Part shown: piece after piece, positions 56,996 to 64,000 of the stretch
Layout: every line of letters begins with the position of its first letter
Numbering within the stretch: position 1 is the stretch's first letter
Assembly (NCBI GenBank): GCA_025451275.1
Contig: JANWKR010000010.1
Span: 1 to 64,000, forward strand
DNA length: 64,000 nt
Source of the DNA: Steroidobacteraceae bacterium
Lineage (GTDB): Bacteria; Pseudomonadota; Gammaproteobacteria; Steroidobacterales; Steroidobacteraceae
Direction: 5' to 3'
Program-made: the position numbers and the translations under genes
Notes under the pieces: generated by a model
The model's database searches: none
What the model saw: the letters and a program-made list of their open reading frames with translations, nothing else
What the model was told of the DNA's origin: nothing

Positions 56996-58015
56996 ATGAG
57001 CAACGCAGAGGTCCTGGGACGATTCGTCTGGCACGAGCTGCTGACGACCGACACGGCCGCCGCCGCCGCGTTCTATCCGAAGGTCGTGCCCTGGCGCACG
57101 CAGCCTTCGAACATGCCCGGCTACACCATCTGGATGTCCGCACAGGCGCAGGTCGGCGGACTGATGGCGCTGCCGTCCGAGGCCGGCGACAGCCCGCCGC
57201 ACTGGCTGGTCTACATCGGCACGCCGAACGTCGATGCCACGTGCAGCCAGGCGCAGGGGCTCGGCGCGCGCGTGGTCAAGCCGCCGGGCGACATCCCCAA
57301 CGTCGGCCGCTTCGCGGTCCTCGCCGACCCGCAGGGCGCGACCTTCGCGCTGTTCACCCCGGGCGGCAACCAGGCCCCGCCCACCCCGCAGCAGGGCGGG
57401 TTCTCGTGGCACGAGCTCGCCACGACCGACGTCGCCGCCGCGGTGCGCTTTTACGGCACGCTGTTCGGCTGGAGCAAGGGGCGCGGCCACGACATGGGCG
57501 CCCTCGGCGTCTATCAGATCTTCGAGCACGGCGGCCAGCAGGTCGGCGGCATGTGCAACGTGCAGGGACCCTCCACCGCACCCTCCTGGCTGAGCTACGT
57601 GCACGTCGCCGACTCCGCCAAGGCGGTCGCCGCGGCCAAGGGCGCGGGCGGGCGGCTGCTGCACGGTCCCATGGAGGTTCCCGGCGGCAGCTGGATCGCG
57701 CTCATGATGGATCCGCAGGGCGGGGCGTTCGCCGTGCAGGAGGCGCCGCGCACCGGCCAGAAGCCGGCCGCGGCCAAGCCTGCGGCGACGTCCAAGGCAA
57801 CCGCGGCTGCAAAGCCCGCACGGGCCGCCAGGCCCGCCGCGAAGAAGAAGGCCGCCAAGCCGAAGAAGGCTGCGAAGAAGAAACCCGCCAAGCGGAAGGC
57901 GGCGAAGAAGAAGGTGGCCCGCAAGAAGGTCGCGCGCAAGAAGGCGCGTCCCGCCAGGCGCAAGACCGCACGCCGTGCGCCGAAGAAGCGCGCCCGCCGC
58001 GCGCGCCGGCGCTGA
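56996..58015 (+). CDS. Two-domain VOC (glyoxalase-like) protein with histone-H1-like basic tail
   Basis: 339 residues from ATG 56996 (AGAGGAAG upstream). VOC domain 1 is at about 7-122 and domain 2 at about 136-250; both begin with the same motif (FVWHELLTTDTAAAAAFY, FSWHELATTDVAAAVRFY). Each ends in a DPQGAxFAL/V strand, a pattern of the CFP-30B/hydroxylase-like VOC family. Residues 251-339 are a disordered tail of Ala, Pro, Lys and Arg (about 42 of 89 are Lys/Arg, no Asp/Glu), resembling AlgP/H1-like proteins (KKKAAKPKKAAKKK and later RARRARRR). Such tails bind DNA or RNA. The fusion in one frame is clear; its purpose is unknown. Confidence 0.85.
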   Translation: MSNAEVLGRFVWHELLTTDTAAAAAFYPKVVPWRTQPSNMPGYTIWMSAQAQVGGLMALPSEAGDSPPHWLVYIGTPNVDATCSQAQGLGARVVKPPGDIPNVGRFAVLADPQGATFALFTPGGNQAPPTPQQGGFSWHELATTDVAAAVRFYGTLFGWSKGRGHDMGALGVYQIFEHGGQQVGGMCNVQGPSTAPSWLSYVHVADSAKAVAAAKGAGGRLLHGPMEVPGGSWIALMMDPQGGAFAVQEAPRTGQKPAAAKPAATSKATAAAKPARAARPAAKKKAAKPKKAAKKKPAKRKAAKKKVARKKVARKKARPARRKTARRAPKKRARRARRR

Positions 58016-58023
58016 TGCCGTGA

Positions 58024-58058
58024 CCGGTCCGGCGCGCCGTCGCGGCGCGCCGGACCGG
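58024..58058. terminator. Strong bidirectional hairpin between convergent genes
   Basis: A perfect 15-bp stem: CCGGTCCGGCGCGCC (58024-58038) and GGCGCGCCGGACCGG (58044-58058) around a GTCGC loop. It sits in the 50 bases between two convergent genes. No clear T-run follows on either strand, so it may need help or act as an RNA-stabilising hairpin. Confidence 0.65.
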
Positions 58059-58065
58059 CGTCCCT

Positions 58066-59040
58066 TCAGACTCTGACCAGAGGCCGCCCGAAGTTGCCGC
58101 CCTGCATGGCGAGCAGCAGGTGCGCGGGCGCGTTGGCGAGCCCGTCGACCACGTGTTCCTTGGAGGCGATGCGCCCGGCGCCGTGCCAGGCGATGGCTTC
58201 GCGCAGGAACTCGCCCCGGCGGTGCTCGTAGTCGTGCAGGCGCAGGCGCAGCACCTCGACGCCGTTCGCGCCGGGGTGGTAACCGCCGCGTGACAGCAGT
58301 GCCTGGGCCTCGTGCGGCGCGATGCTGTTCTGCACGAGGCGCGCGCCGGCGGCGAGGTGACCGCCGCTGACCACCGCCTCGGGCAGCTCGCCGCCGGTGT
58401 TGTCGAAGAAGATGTCGATGCCGCGCGGCGCCAGCTGCTTCAGGCGCGCGTGCAGGTTGTCGGCACCGTGGTTGATGCAGGCGCTGAAGCGCGCGTGGCG
58501 CATCACCCAGTCACACTTCTCGCGCGTGCCGGCGATGCCAATGGCGCGCGCACCCTTGAGCATCGCGACCTGGCCGGCCATGGCGCCGGCGGCGTTGGCC
58601 GCTGCCGATACCAGCACCACGTCCCCGCGCCGCAGCCGCCCGAGATGCAGCAGTCCGAAGTAGGCGGCCATGCCGGGCGCACCCAACACGCCAAGCGCGG
58701 TGGACACCGGGGTCTGCCCGGGGTGCAGCAGGCGCGCGTGCCGGCCGTCGGACACGCACAGCTGCTGCAGGCCGCAGTCGAGCTCCACCAGACTGCCGAC
58801 CTCGAACACGTCGTGGCGCGACTCGATCACCTGCGCGACACCGCGCGCTGGTACCACGTCACCGGCGCGCGGCAGCTCCGGCGAGGTGCCATTCGCGGCG
58901 CAGCGGAACGGGTCGAGCGCCAGCCACAGGGCGCGCGCGAGAAACGAGCCGTTGGTCAGGAGCGGGCGCGGCGCCGCGACCAGCTCCAGGTCGGCCGGGC
59001 TCGCAGGCGGCCGCTTGATGCGGATCTGCAGGTTTTCCAT
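58066..59040 (-). CDS. NADP-dependent MDR-family oxidoreductase (CurA-like)
   Basis: 324 residues from ATG 59040. Zinc-free medium-chain reductase: LLTNGSFLARALWLALDPFRC, then VLGAPGMAAYFGLLHLGRLRRGD, VLVSAAANAAGAMAGQVAMLKGARAIGIAGTREKC (NADPH loop AANAAGA in place of AAAGAVG), IDIFFDNTGGELPEAVV, and QNSIAPHE. It matches the leukotriene B4 dehydrogenase/curcumin reductase group, which reduces alpha,beta double bonds. It follows the small lipoprotein gene by 5 bases and is probably co-transcribed. Confidence 0.85.
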   Translation of the reverse strand: MENLQIRIKRPPASPADLELVAAPRPLLTNGSFLARALWLALDPFRCAANGTSPELPRAGDVVPARGVAQVIESRHDVFEVGSLVELDCGLQQLCVSDGRHARLLHPGQTPVSTALGVLGAPGMAAYFGLLHLGRLRRGDVVLVSAAANAAGAMAGQVAMLKGARAIGIAGTREKCDWVMRHARFSACINHGADNLHARLKQLAPRGIDIFFDNTGGELPEAVVSGGHLAAGARLVQNSIAPHEAQALLSRGGYHPGANGVEVLRLRLHDYEHRRGEFLREAIAWHGAGRIASKEHVVDGLANAPAHLLLAMQGGNFGRPLVRV

Positions 59041-59045
59041 GAGGT

Positions 59046-59258
59046 TTACTTCGCCTGCTCCTCGGCGCCGGCACGCTGCGCGGCGGCCTCGCGGGCGGCG
59101 TTGTCGAGCTGCTGGCGGACGCGTTCCTCGGTGGCGTGCGCCTGCGCGGCCTGCTGCGCCTCGCTGGCCCCGCCCGCGGCGGCGGCCGCGCCGGTCCCGG
59201 CGACGCCGCAACCCGACAGCGCCAGGAACAGGCCGATGAGCGCGCACGTGCGTCCCAT
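59046..59258 (-). CDS. Small lipoprotein, Gln/Ala-rich
   Basis: 70 residues from ATG 59258. The lipoprotein signal is MGRTCALIGLFLALSGC (lipobox LSGC, Cys17). A short Gly/Ala linker and an amphipathic helix (AQQAAQAHATEERVRQQLDN then AAREAAAQR) follow. Small helical lipoproteins of this kind are common but without assigned role. Its stop is 5 bases before the MDR reductase start. The next gene upstream is divergent, 67 bases away. Confidence 0.65.
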   Translation of the reverse strand: MGRTCALIGLFLALSGCGVAGTGAAAAAGGASEAQQAAQAHATEERVRQQLDNAAREAAAQRAGAEEQAK

Positions 59259-59325
59259 GGACAGCAAATTTACGCGCCCCGGCCGCCGGCGCAAGAGACG
59301 CAGCGATCGTGGCATATTGTTACGT

Positions 59326-60075
59326 ATGGCCAGGCCAACCCCGAACCCCCGCCGCCCCGCCGAAGCGCAGCCCGCGCGCGTGCGCCGCGGTTACTTCGAG
59401 TGCCGCTACGGACAGCTGCACGTCCACAACTCCATGCCGCCCGGCGGCGGCTTCGAGGAGGGCACGCCGCTTTTGTGCCTGCACGACATGACCGGCTCGG
59501 GCCGGGTGTTCGCGCGCTGCATGGCGCTCGCCGGGCAGGAACGCTCGGTGTATGCACCCGACCTGCCGGGGTTCGGCGAGTCCGACCCGCCGGCGGCGCG
59601 GCCGAGCATCGCGGACTACGGCGCCGCACTCGGTGACTTTCTCGACAGCATGCGGCTGCGCCAGATCGACGTGCTGGCTCAGCGTGCCGGCGCAGCGCTC
59701 GCCGTCGAGCTCGCCGCGACGCGGCCGGCGCAGATCGGACGCGTCGTGATGGTGTCGGTGCCGCTGCTCAGCGAGGCCGAATGGCAGGGGCGCGCCGTGC
59801 CGCCGCCCGCCGCCGAGCTCCCCGGCCGCCCCGTCGAGTGGCAGCGCTGGGGCGCGGACGCCGCCGCGCAGTACCCGCTGCGCGAGCGCCTCGCGCGCCT
59901 CACCCAGCGGCTCCTGGTGCTGCGGCCGCGCGATGACCTGTGGGATGCGACCGGGCGGGTTCGGGACGTGCAGCCGGCGGCGCGCGTGACCGACCTGGAA
60001 ATGAGCGGGACGGAGCTGCTCAGCTCGAGCCCGGAGCGGCTGGTCGGGGCGCTGCGCGAGTTCCTGCACCGCTAA
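59326..60075 (+). CDS. Alpha/beta-hydrolase fold protein lacking the catalytic Ser and His
   Basis: 249 residues from ATG 59326. The fold is clear: LLCLHDMTGSGRVFARCMALAG (oxyanion region), VYAPDLPGFGESDPP, and YGAALGDFLDSMRLRQIDVL leading to the nucleophile elbow. That elbow reads AQRAG at 118-122 where G-H-S-x-G is normal, so Arg120 replaces the Ser. The acid is present (VLRPRDDLWD), but the usual GH...E.P end reads SGTELLSSSPERL, so the His is Thr. It is probably a non-enzymatic binding protein or a different chemistry. It lies upstream of the FHA protein, co-directional. Confidence 0.82.
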   Translation: MARPTPNPRRPAEAQPARVRRGYFECRYGQLHVHNSMPPGGGFEEGTPLLCLHDMTGSGRVFARCMALAGQERSVYAPDLPGFGESDPPAARPSIADYGAALGDFLDSMRLRQIDVLAQRAGAALAVELAATRPAQIGRVVMVSVPLLSEAEWQGRAVPPPAAELPGRPVEWQRWGADAAAQYPLRERLARLTQRLLVLRPRDDLWDATGRVRDVQPAARVTDLEMSGTELLSSSPERLVGALREFLHR

Positions 60076-60186
60076 GGCACTGTTTTCGCGATTGTTCTCA
60101 CAGATTTGTCGCGCCGTGCGCGGCTTTGCAGCGTGCCGCGCGCTACACTTTTGCGTGTAAAACCACTGCGAGCTGAGCCGTAGCCG

Positions 60187-62406
60187 ATGAGCCTGCGCCC
60201 CATGCCACCGGAGCTCCCGCCGTCGCGGGTAGAGTCCGATCTCGACACGACCGCCGAACTGCCGGTGCTCGATGCCGCGACCGGCGCCCCGGCGCACATA
60301 CCCGAGGAGCCGCACGGCTCGACCGGCACCTGGATCATGCCGTCCCCCGCACGCAACCTCGGCGTGCATGCCCCCGACGGCGGCACCGATCTGCTGACGC
60401 TGAGCGCCAGGCTGCACGACGCCGAGGAGCTGCTGGCGGGTAAGGCCGCGCGCCTGACTCAGCTCGAGCGCGCGCGCGATGAGGCGCTGCGCGCGCGCGC
60501 CGCGGCCGACGAGCGCATCGCGACGCTGGCCGCGCAGCTCAGCGAGCACCAGGCGCGCAACACCGCACTCGCCGCCCAGCTCGCCGAACAGCAGACCCGC
60601 GCCGTGTCGCTCAGCGCCCAGCTGGCCGAGGAGCAGGCGCGCGCCGCGCAGCAGGCGACGCAGCTCACCGAGTCGAGCCGCGCGCGCACGGCGGCCGAGC
60701 AGCGCAGTGCCCACCTCACCGAGGAGCTCAGTCAGGCCCGCGCGCTGGCGAGCGCCGCCAGCGCGCGTGAGTCGCAGCTGCAGGGGCGGCTCGACGAGCA
60801 TCAGCGCGTCAGTCGCGAGCAGCTGGCACAGGAGCTGCGCCAGCGCGAGGCACTGGATACGCAGGGTCGCGCCCGCGCCGCCAACATCACCGACGAGCTG
60901 CAGCGCGAACGGGCGCGCACCGCGAACTACCTCGAGTCACTGCACAGCGTCGAGGCGCGCCGGCTGATGGCGCAGGAACTGGTCGCCGACCTGCAGCAGG
61001 AGGCGCAGGCGCGCGAGGCGCAGCTGGCGCGGGTCGAGAGCGAGATCCACGGCCGCGACCGCGAGGCCAGCGAGCGCAGCGCCGAGCTGGCGCAGCGCGC
61101 GGCGCGCATCACGCGCCTCGAGCAGCAGCTGGCGGCCTTCGCCGAGCAGCTGGCGCAGCGCGACATGCAGCTGCGCGATGCACGCCAGGAGGCGCAGGGC
61201 CTGCAGACCGGCTTTGCGCGCCTGCAGACCGAGCTGACTGCGGCCAACGAGCGCAGCCGCGCGCTGGAGGCGGCCTCGGAGCAGCACGCCGCCACCGACG
61301 CCCGCGCGCAGGGCGAGCTGCAGCGCCGGCAGGCCGAGCACGGCGCGCTCGTAAGTGCGCTGGAGGCGGCGCGGGCCGCCGCGGCCGCCCAGACCGAGCA
61401 CGCCACCGCACAGGAAGCCGCGCTCGCCAGCGCGCGCGAGCGCATCGGCCAGCTCGAGGCGGCGCTCGAGCACCAGCGTGCCGAGGGCACCGCGCTCGCC
61501 ACGGCAGTGGCCGCGGCGCGCGTGGCCGCGGCTGCCCAGACCGAGCAGGCCGCCGCCCAGGAAGCGGCGCTGGCGGGCGGGCGCGAGCGCGTCGGCCAGC
61601 TCGAGGCGGCGCTCGCCGCCGAGCAGGCGCGGGCCGCACAGCTCGAGGCCGAACTGGGGCGGGTGCGCGACGAGATGGAGGACTGGGGCAGCGCCTTGAA
61701 GAGCGCGCAGCAGGAGCGCGACGGGCACCTGGCGGCGATCGCCACCGCCGAATCGCGCGCGCGCGAGATGGAGCAGCGCGTCGGCCTCAGTACCGAGGAG
61801 GTGCGCGTGCTGCAGATGGGGTCGGAGGCCGTCACCACGCGCGTGCGCGAGCTCGAGTCCGACCTGCGCGTCGCCGAGGAGGCGGTGCACCGGCTGGAGT
61901 CGGAGGCGCGCACGCGCAACGCCCGCCTCGAGGAGCTGGAAAGGGCCAATCAGCACTGGCGCGCGATCGAGGAGGCACGCCAGGAGGCGCGCCACGGCTC
62001 GACCGACACCGCCGCCGCCAACCAGGTGTTGCGCGAGGCGGCAGGCCCCGGAGGGGAGGCGGCGGAGGCGCAACCGGAGCCGGCCCCGGCCCCCGACGGC
62101 ACGGTACGGCTGCTGATCGTGCCGGGCGTGGATGGGCGCGAGGTCGTGCACGTGCTCGGGCGCAAGACCAGCATCGGCCGCACGCCCGACAACGACGTGC
62201 AGATCGACGCCAAGTTCGTCAGCCGTCACCACGCGGTGATCCTCGCCGGCCCGGCGCAGACCATCATCGAGGATCTCAACAGCACCAACGGCGTGCAGGT
62301 CAACGGGCGGCGCATCAGCCGCCATGCGCTCAAGGACGGCGACCAGGTCGCCATCGGGCGCACCCAGTACCGCTTCGCGGTGCGCAAGTCGGCCGAGAAG
62401 CGCTGA
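60187..62406 (+). CDS. Long coiled-coil protein with C-terminal FHA domain
   Basis: 739 residues. The N-terminal 75 residues are Pro/Glu-rich and disordered. A coiled coil follows (about 75-615) of Ala, Gln, Glu, Arg and Leu with heptads such as ARLTQLERARDEALRARAAA. The FHA domain (about 640-735) has SIGRTPDNDVQID with the pThr-binding Arg665, FVSRHHAVIL and EDLNSTNGVQVNGRRI, all intact. FHA binds phosphothreonine partners. No signal or membrane helix, so cytosolic. No kinase is in the window. A 49-residue internal repeat occurs at 61360-61617. Confidence 0.85.
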   Translation: MSLRPMPPELPPSRVESDLDTTAELPVLDAATGAPAHIPEEPHGSTGTWIMPSPARNLGVHAPDGGTDLLTLSARLHDAEELLAGKAARLTQLERARDEALRARAAADERIATLAAQLSEHQARNTALAAQLAEQQTRAVSLSAQLAEEQARAAQQATQLTESSRARTAAEQRSAHLTEELSQARALASAASARESQLQGRLDEHQRVSREQLAQELRQREALDTQGRARAANITDELQRERARTANYLESLHSVEARRLMAQELVADLQQEAQAREAQLARVESEIHGRDREASERSAELAQRAARITRLEQQLAAFAEQLAQRDMQLRDARQEAQGLQTGFARLQTELTAANERSRALEAASEQHAATDARAQGELQRRQAEHGALVSALEAARAAAAAQTEHATAQEAALASARERIGQLEAALEHQRAEGTALATAVAAARVAAAAQTEQAAAQEAALAGGRERVGQLEAALAAEQARAAQLEAELGRVRDEMEDWGSALKSAQQERDGHLAAIATAESRAREMEQRVGLSTEEVRVLQMGSEAVTTRVRELESDLRVAEEAVHRLESEARTRNARLEELERANQHWRAIEEARQEARHGSTDTAAANQVLREAAGPGGEAAEAQPEPAPAPDGTVRLLIVPGVDGREVVHVLGRKTSIGRTPDNDVQIDAKFVSRHHAVILAGPAQTIIEDLNSTNGVQVNGRRISRHALKDGDQVAIGRTQYRFAVRKSAEKR
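61360..61617 (+). repeat. 147-base in-frame repeat within the FHA protein gene
   Basis: Two similar blocks (61360-61470 and 61507-61617) encode AARAAAAAQTEHATAQEAAL...RERIGQLEAAL and AARVAAAAQTEQAAAQEAAL...RERVGQLEAAL. The offset is exactly 147 bases, 49 residues or seven heptads, so the coiled-coil register is kept. This suggests growth by unit duplication. Confidence 0.75.
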
Positions 62407-62460
62407 CAGCAGCGGCCACCGCCGCTAAGCTCTGACGCTCGCGCGCACTGCGCAGCGGGA

Positions 62461-63984
62461 GTGCCGGTGGCCAGTCCCTACATCGAACGGATCCTCAAGG
62501 CGCGCGTCTACGACGTCGCCATCGAGTCGCCGCTGGAGGTGGCGCCGCGGCTGTCGCGGCGGCTCGGCAACCAGGTGCTGCTCAAGCGCGAGGACCTGCA
62601 GCCGGTGTTCTCGTTCAAGCTGCGCGGCGCCTACAACCGCATCGCGCACCTGTCCGACAACAGTGCGCGCCGCGGCGTGGTGTGTGCCTCGGCCGGCAAC
62701 CACGCGCAGGGTGTGGCACTGGCGGCGCAGCGCCGCGGCATCGCCGCGCTCATCGTCATGCCGCAGACCACCCCGCACATCAAGGTGCAGGCGGTGATCG
62801 ACCTGGGCGCCGAGGTGGTGCTGCACGGCGACGACTACGACAGCGCCTTCGAGCACGCGCTGGCCCTGGTGCGCGAGCGCAACCTGATCCTGGTGCATCC
62901 CTTCGACGATCCCGACGTCATCGCCGGCCAGGGCACGGTCGCCGTGGAGATCGCGCGCCAGAGCGGCGGGGCGCTGGACGCGGTGTTCGTGCCGGTGGGC
63001 GGCGGCGGCCTGCTGGCCGGCATCGCCGTGTACATCAAGTACCTCTACCCCGGGGTGCGCGTCATCGGCGTCGAGCCCGAGGACGCCGCCGGCATGCACG
63101 ACTCGCTCAAGGCCGGGCGGCGCGTGACGCTCGAGCGCGTCGGCATCTTCGCCGACGGCGTGGCGGTGCGGCGCGTCGGCGAGGAGACCTTCGCGCTGTG
63201 CCGCGGCCACGTCGACGAGATCGTGCTCACCAGCACCGACGAGATCTGCGCCGCCATCCAGGACGTGTTCGAGGACACGCGCTCGATCGTCGAGCCGGCC
63301 GGGGCGCTGGCGGTGGCGGGCCTGAAGAAGTACGTGGCGCGCGAGGGCTGGCAGGGCAAGCGCCTGGTGGCCGTCAACTCCGGCGCCAACATGAACTTCG
63401 ACCGCCTGCGCCACGTCGCCGAGCGCGCCGACCTCGGCGGGGAGCGCGAGGCGCTGCTGGCGGTGGTGATCCCGGAGAAGCCGGGCAGCTTCCTGCGCTT
63501 CTGCGAGACGCTCGGCAAACGCAGCGTCACCGAGTTCAACTACCGCTATGCCGGCAGCGAGGGCGCGCAGGTGTTCGCCGGCTTTGCGCTCAGCCAGGGG
63601 CGCGCCGAGAAGGACGCGGTGGTGGCGGCGCTGCGCGGCGCCGGCTTCACCGTCACCGACATGACGGGCGATGAGCTCGCCAAGCTGCACGTGCGCTACA
63701 TGATCGGCGGCCACGCACGCGGCCTGGAGCACGAGCTGCTGTACCGCTTCGAGTTCCCCGAGCGCCCGGGGGCGCTGCTGCGCTTCCTGCAGTCGATCGG
63801 CACGCGCTGGAACATCAGCCTGTTCCACTACCGCAACCACGGCTCCGACTACGGGCGCGTGCTCGCCGGGATCCAGGTGCCGCCGGGCGAGCGCGCGGAA
63901 TTCCTGCAGCACCTGAAGGAGCTGCACTACGCCTACGTCGAGGAGACCACCAACCCGGCCTACCGGATGTTTCTCGGCGCCTGA
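62461..63984 (+). CDS. ilvA: Biosynthetic threonine ammonia-lyase (threonine dehydratase)
   Basis: 507 residues from GTG 62461; GTG 62467 (MASPYIERI) has better-placed GGGA and is equally likely. The PLP domain has the Schiff-base Lys53 in VFSFKLRGAYN, SAGNHAQGVALAA, the glycine loop VPVGGGGLLAG, and VNSGANMNFDRLR. Two ACT-like regulatory repeats (about 335-500) with EKPGSFLRFCETLG and ERPGALLRFLQSIG bind isoleucine/valine. It makes 2-oxobutyrate, which IlvB/IlvH in this window would use. It is a single gene downstream of the FHA protein, about 55 bases away. Confidence 0.96.
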   Translation: MPVASPYIERILKARVYDVAIESPLEVAPRLSRRLGNQVLLKREDLQPVFSFKLRGAYNRIAHLSDNSARRGVVCASAGNHAQGVALAAQRRGIAALIVMPQTTPHIKVQAVIDLGAEVVLHGDDYDSAFEHALALVRERNLILVHPFDDPDVIAGQGTVAVEIARQSGGALDAVFVPVGGGGLLAGIAVYIKYLYPGVRVIGVEPEDAAGMHDSLKAGRRVTLERVGIFADGVAVRRVGEETFALCRGHVDEIVLTSTDEICAAIQDVFEDTRSIVEPAGALAVAGLKKYVAREGWQGKRLVAVNSGANMNFDRLRHVAERADLGGEREALLAVVIPEKPGSFLRFCETLGKRSVTEFNYRYAGSEGAQVFAGFALSQGRAEKDAVVAALRGAGFTVTDMTGDELAKLHVRYMIGGHARGLEHELLYRFEFPERPGALLRFLQSIGTRWNISLFHYRNHGSDYGRVLAGIQVPPGERAEFLQHLKELHYAYVEETTNPAYRMFLGA

Positions 63985-64000
63985 GAGGCGCGTCCTTAGG

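Noticed and set aside
57770-58015. The basic tail as a frameshift artefact of the VOC gene
   Set aside because: The AAG-rich codons stay in one frame to a single TGA, and Lys/Arg/Ala/Pro use is regular as in H1-like tails. A random frame at this GC would not avoid acidic residues for 89 codons.

Overview
The window is about 70 % G+C, densely coded chromosomal DNA, most likely from a high-GC gammaproteobacterium of the Xanthomonadales / Nevskiales / Steroidobacterales kind. This is inferred from gene content, not from a marker phylogeny. The clues are the cytochrome c4 - engB - dsbA neighbourhood, the tamA-tamB pair, an LptM (YifL) lipoprotein, OpgD, and an arginine operon with a transcarbamylase of the acetyl/succinyl-ornithine type. 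Genes are packed with many 1-4 base overlaps. I see no insertion sequence, phage, CRISPR array, rRNA or tRNA. No stretch longer than about 250 bases lacks a gene.

Layout. 1-8.1 kb: a gene tail, Ohr peroxidase, CorA, a DsbA lipoprotein and cytochrome c4 divergent from engB, a gene-free block that looks like a small RNA with its own terminator (3806-3985, minus strand), two paralogous outer-membrane barrels, and polA. 8.2-15.5 kb: a DUF1800/DUF1501 export pair, LptM, a DUF4870-like membrane protein, a hotdog thioesterase, a FAH-family hydrolase with a zeta-class isomerase, opgD, and a flavin reductase. 15.6-23.8 kb: an eight-gene, minus-strand, translationally coupled arginine operon read argR-argG-(P-loop protein)-argC-argD-argF'-argB-argH, behind two ARG boxes. 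24.0-34.8 kb: an MFS transporter, a tamA-tamB operon with a third secreted gene, an NRDE protein, NudC, and a FlhC-like regulator divergent from an unknown gene across twin 22-bp palindromes. 35.1-45 kb: an isochorismatase-fold hydrolase, a GlxA-type regulator, an M24 peptidase, two isoaspartyl peptidases (one cytoplasmic, one exported), pyruvate carboxylase, and an exported serine hydrolase. 45-64 kb: an FAD reductase, sigma54-driven glnK, quinone reductase, head-to-head ilvH and ilvB, an amidohydrolase, gloA, a GH17-GT2 beta-glucan synthase, a DMT transporter, a VOC protein with a histone-H1-like tail, a pseudo alpha/beta-hydrolase, a coiled-coil FHA protein, and ilvA.

How the genes work together. 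Nitrogen and amino-acid metabolism dominates: GlnK, the arginine operon, pyruvate carboxylase (oxaloacetate), IlvA plus IlvB/IlvH (first steps to isoleucine and valine), and isoaspartyl/M24 peptidases. A second theme is the cell envelope: TamAB, OpgD, the NdvB-like enzyme, barrels, LptM and the DsbA lipoprotein.

The most interesting leads are the arginine operon (a DUF1611/DgcN-like P-loop protein where no acylglutamate synthase is seen, and a transcarbamylase whose specificity residue is neither the acetyl nor the succinyl type), the FlhC-like regulator with twin operators, the anti-Shine-Dalgarno-loop RNA candidate, and the VOC/H1-tail fusion.
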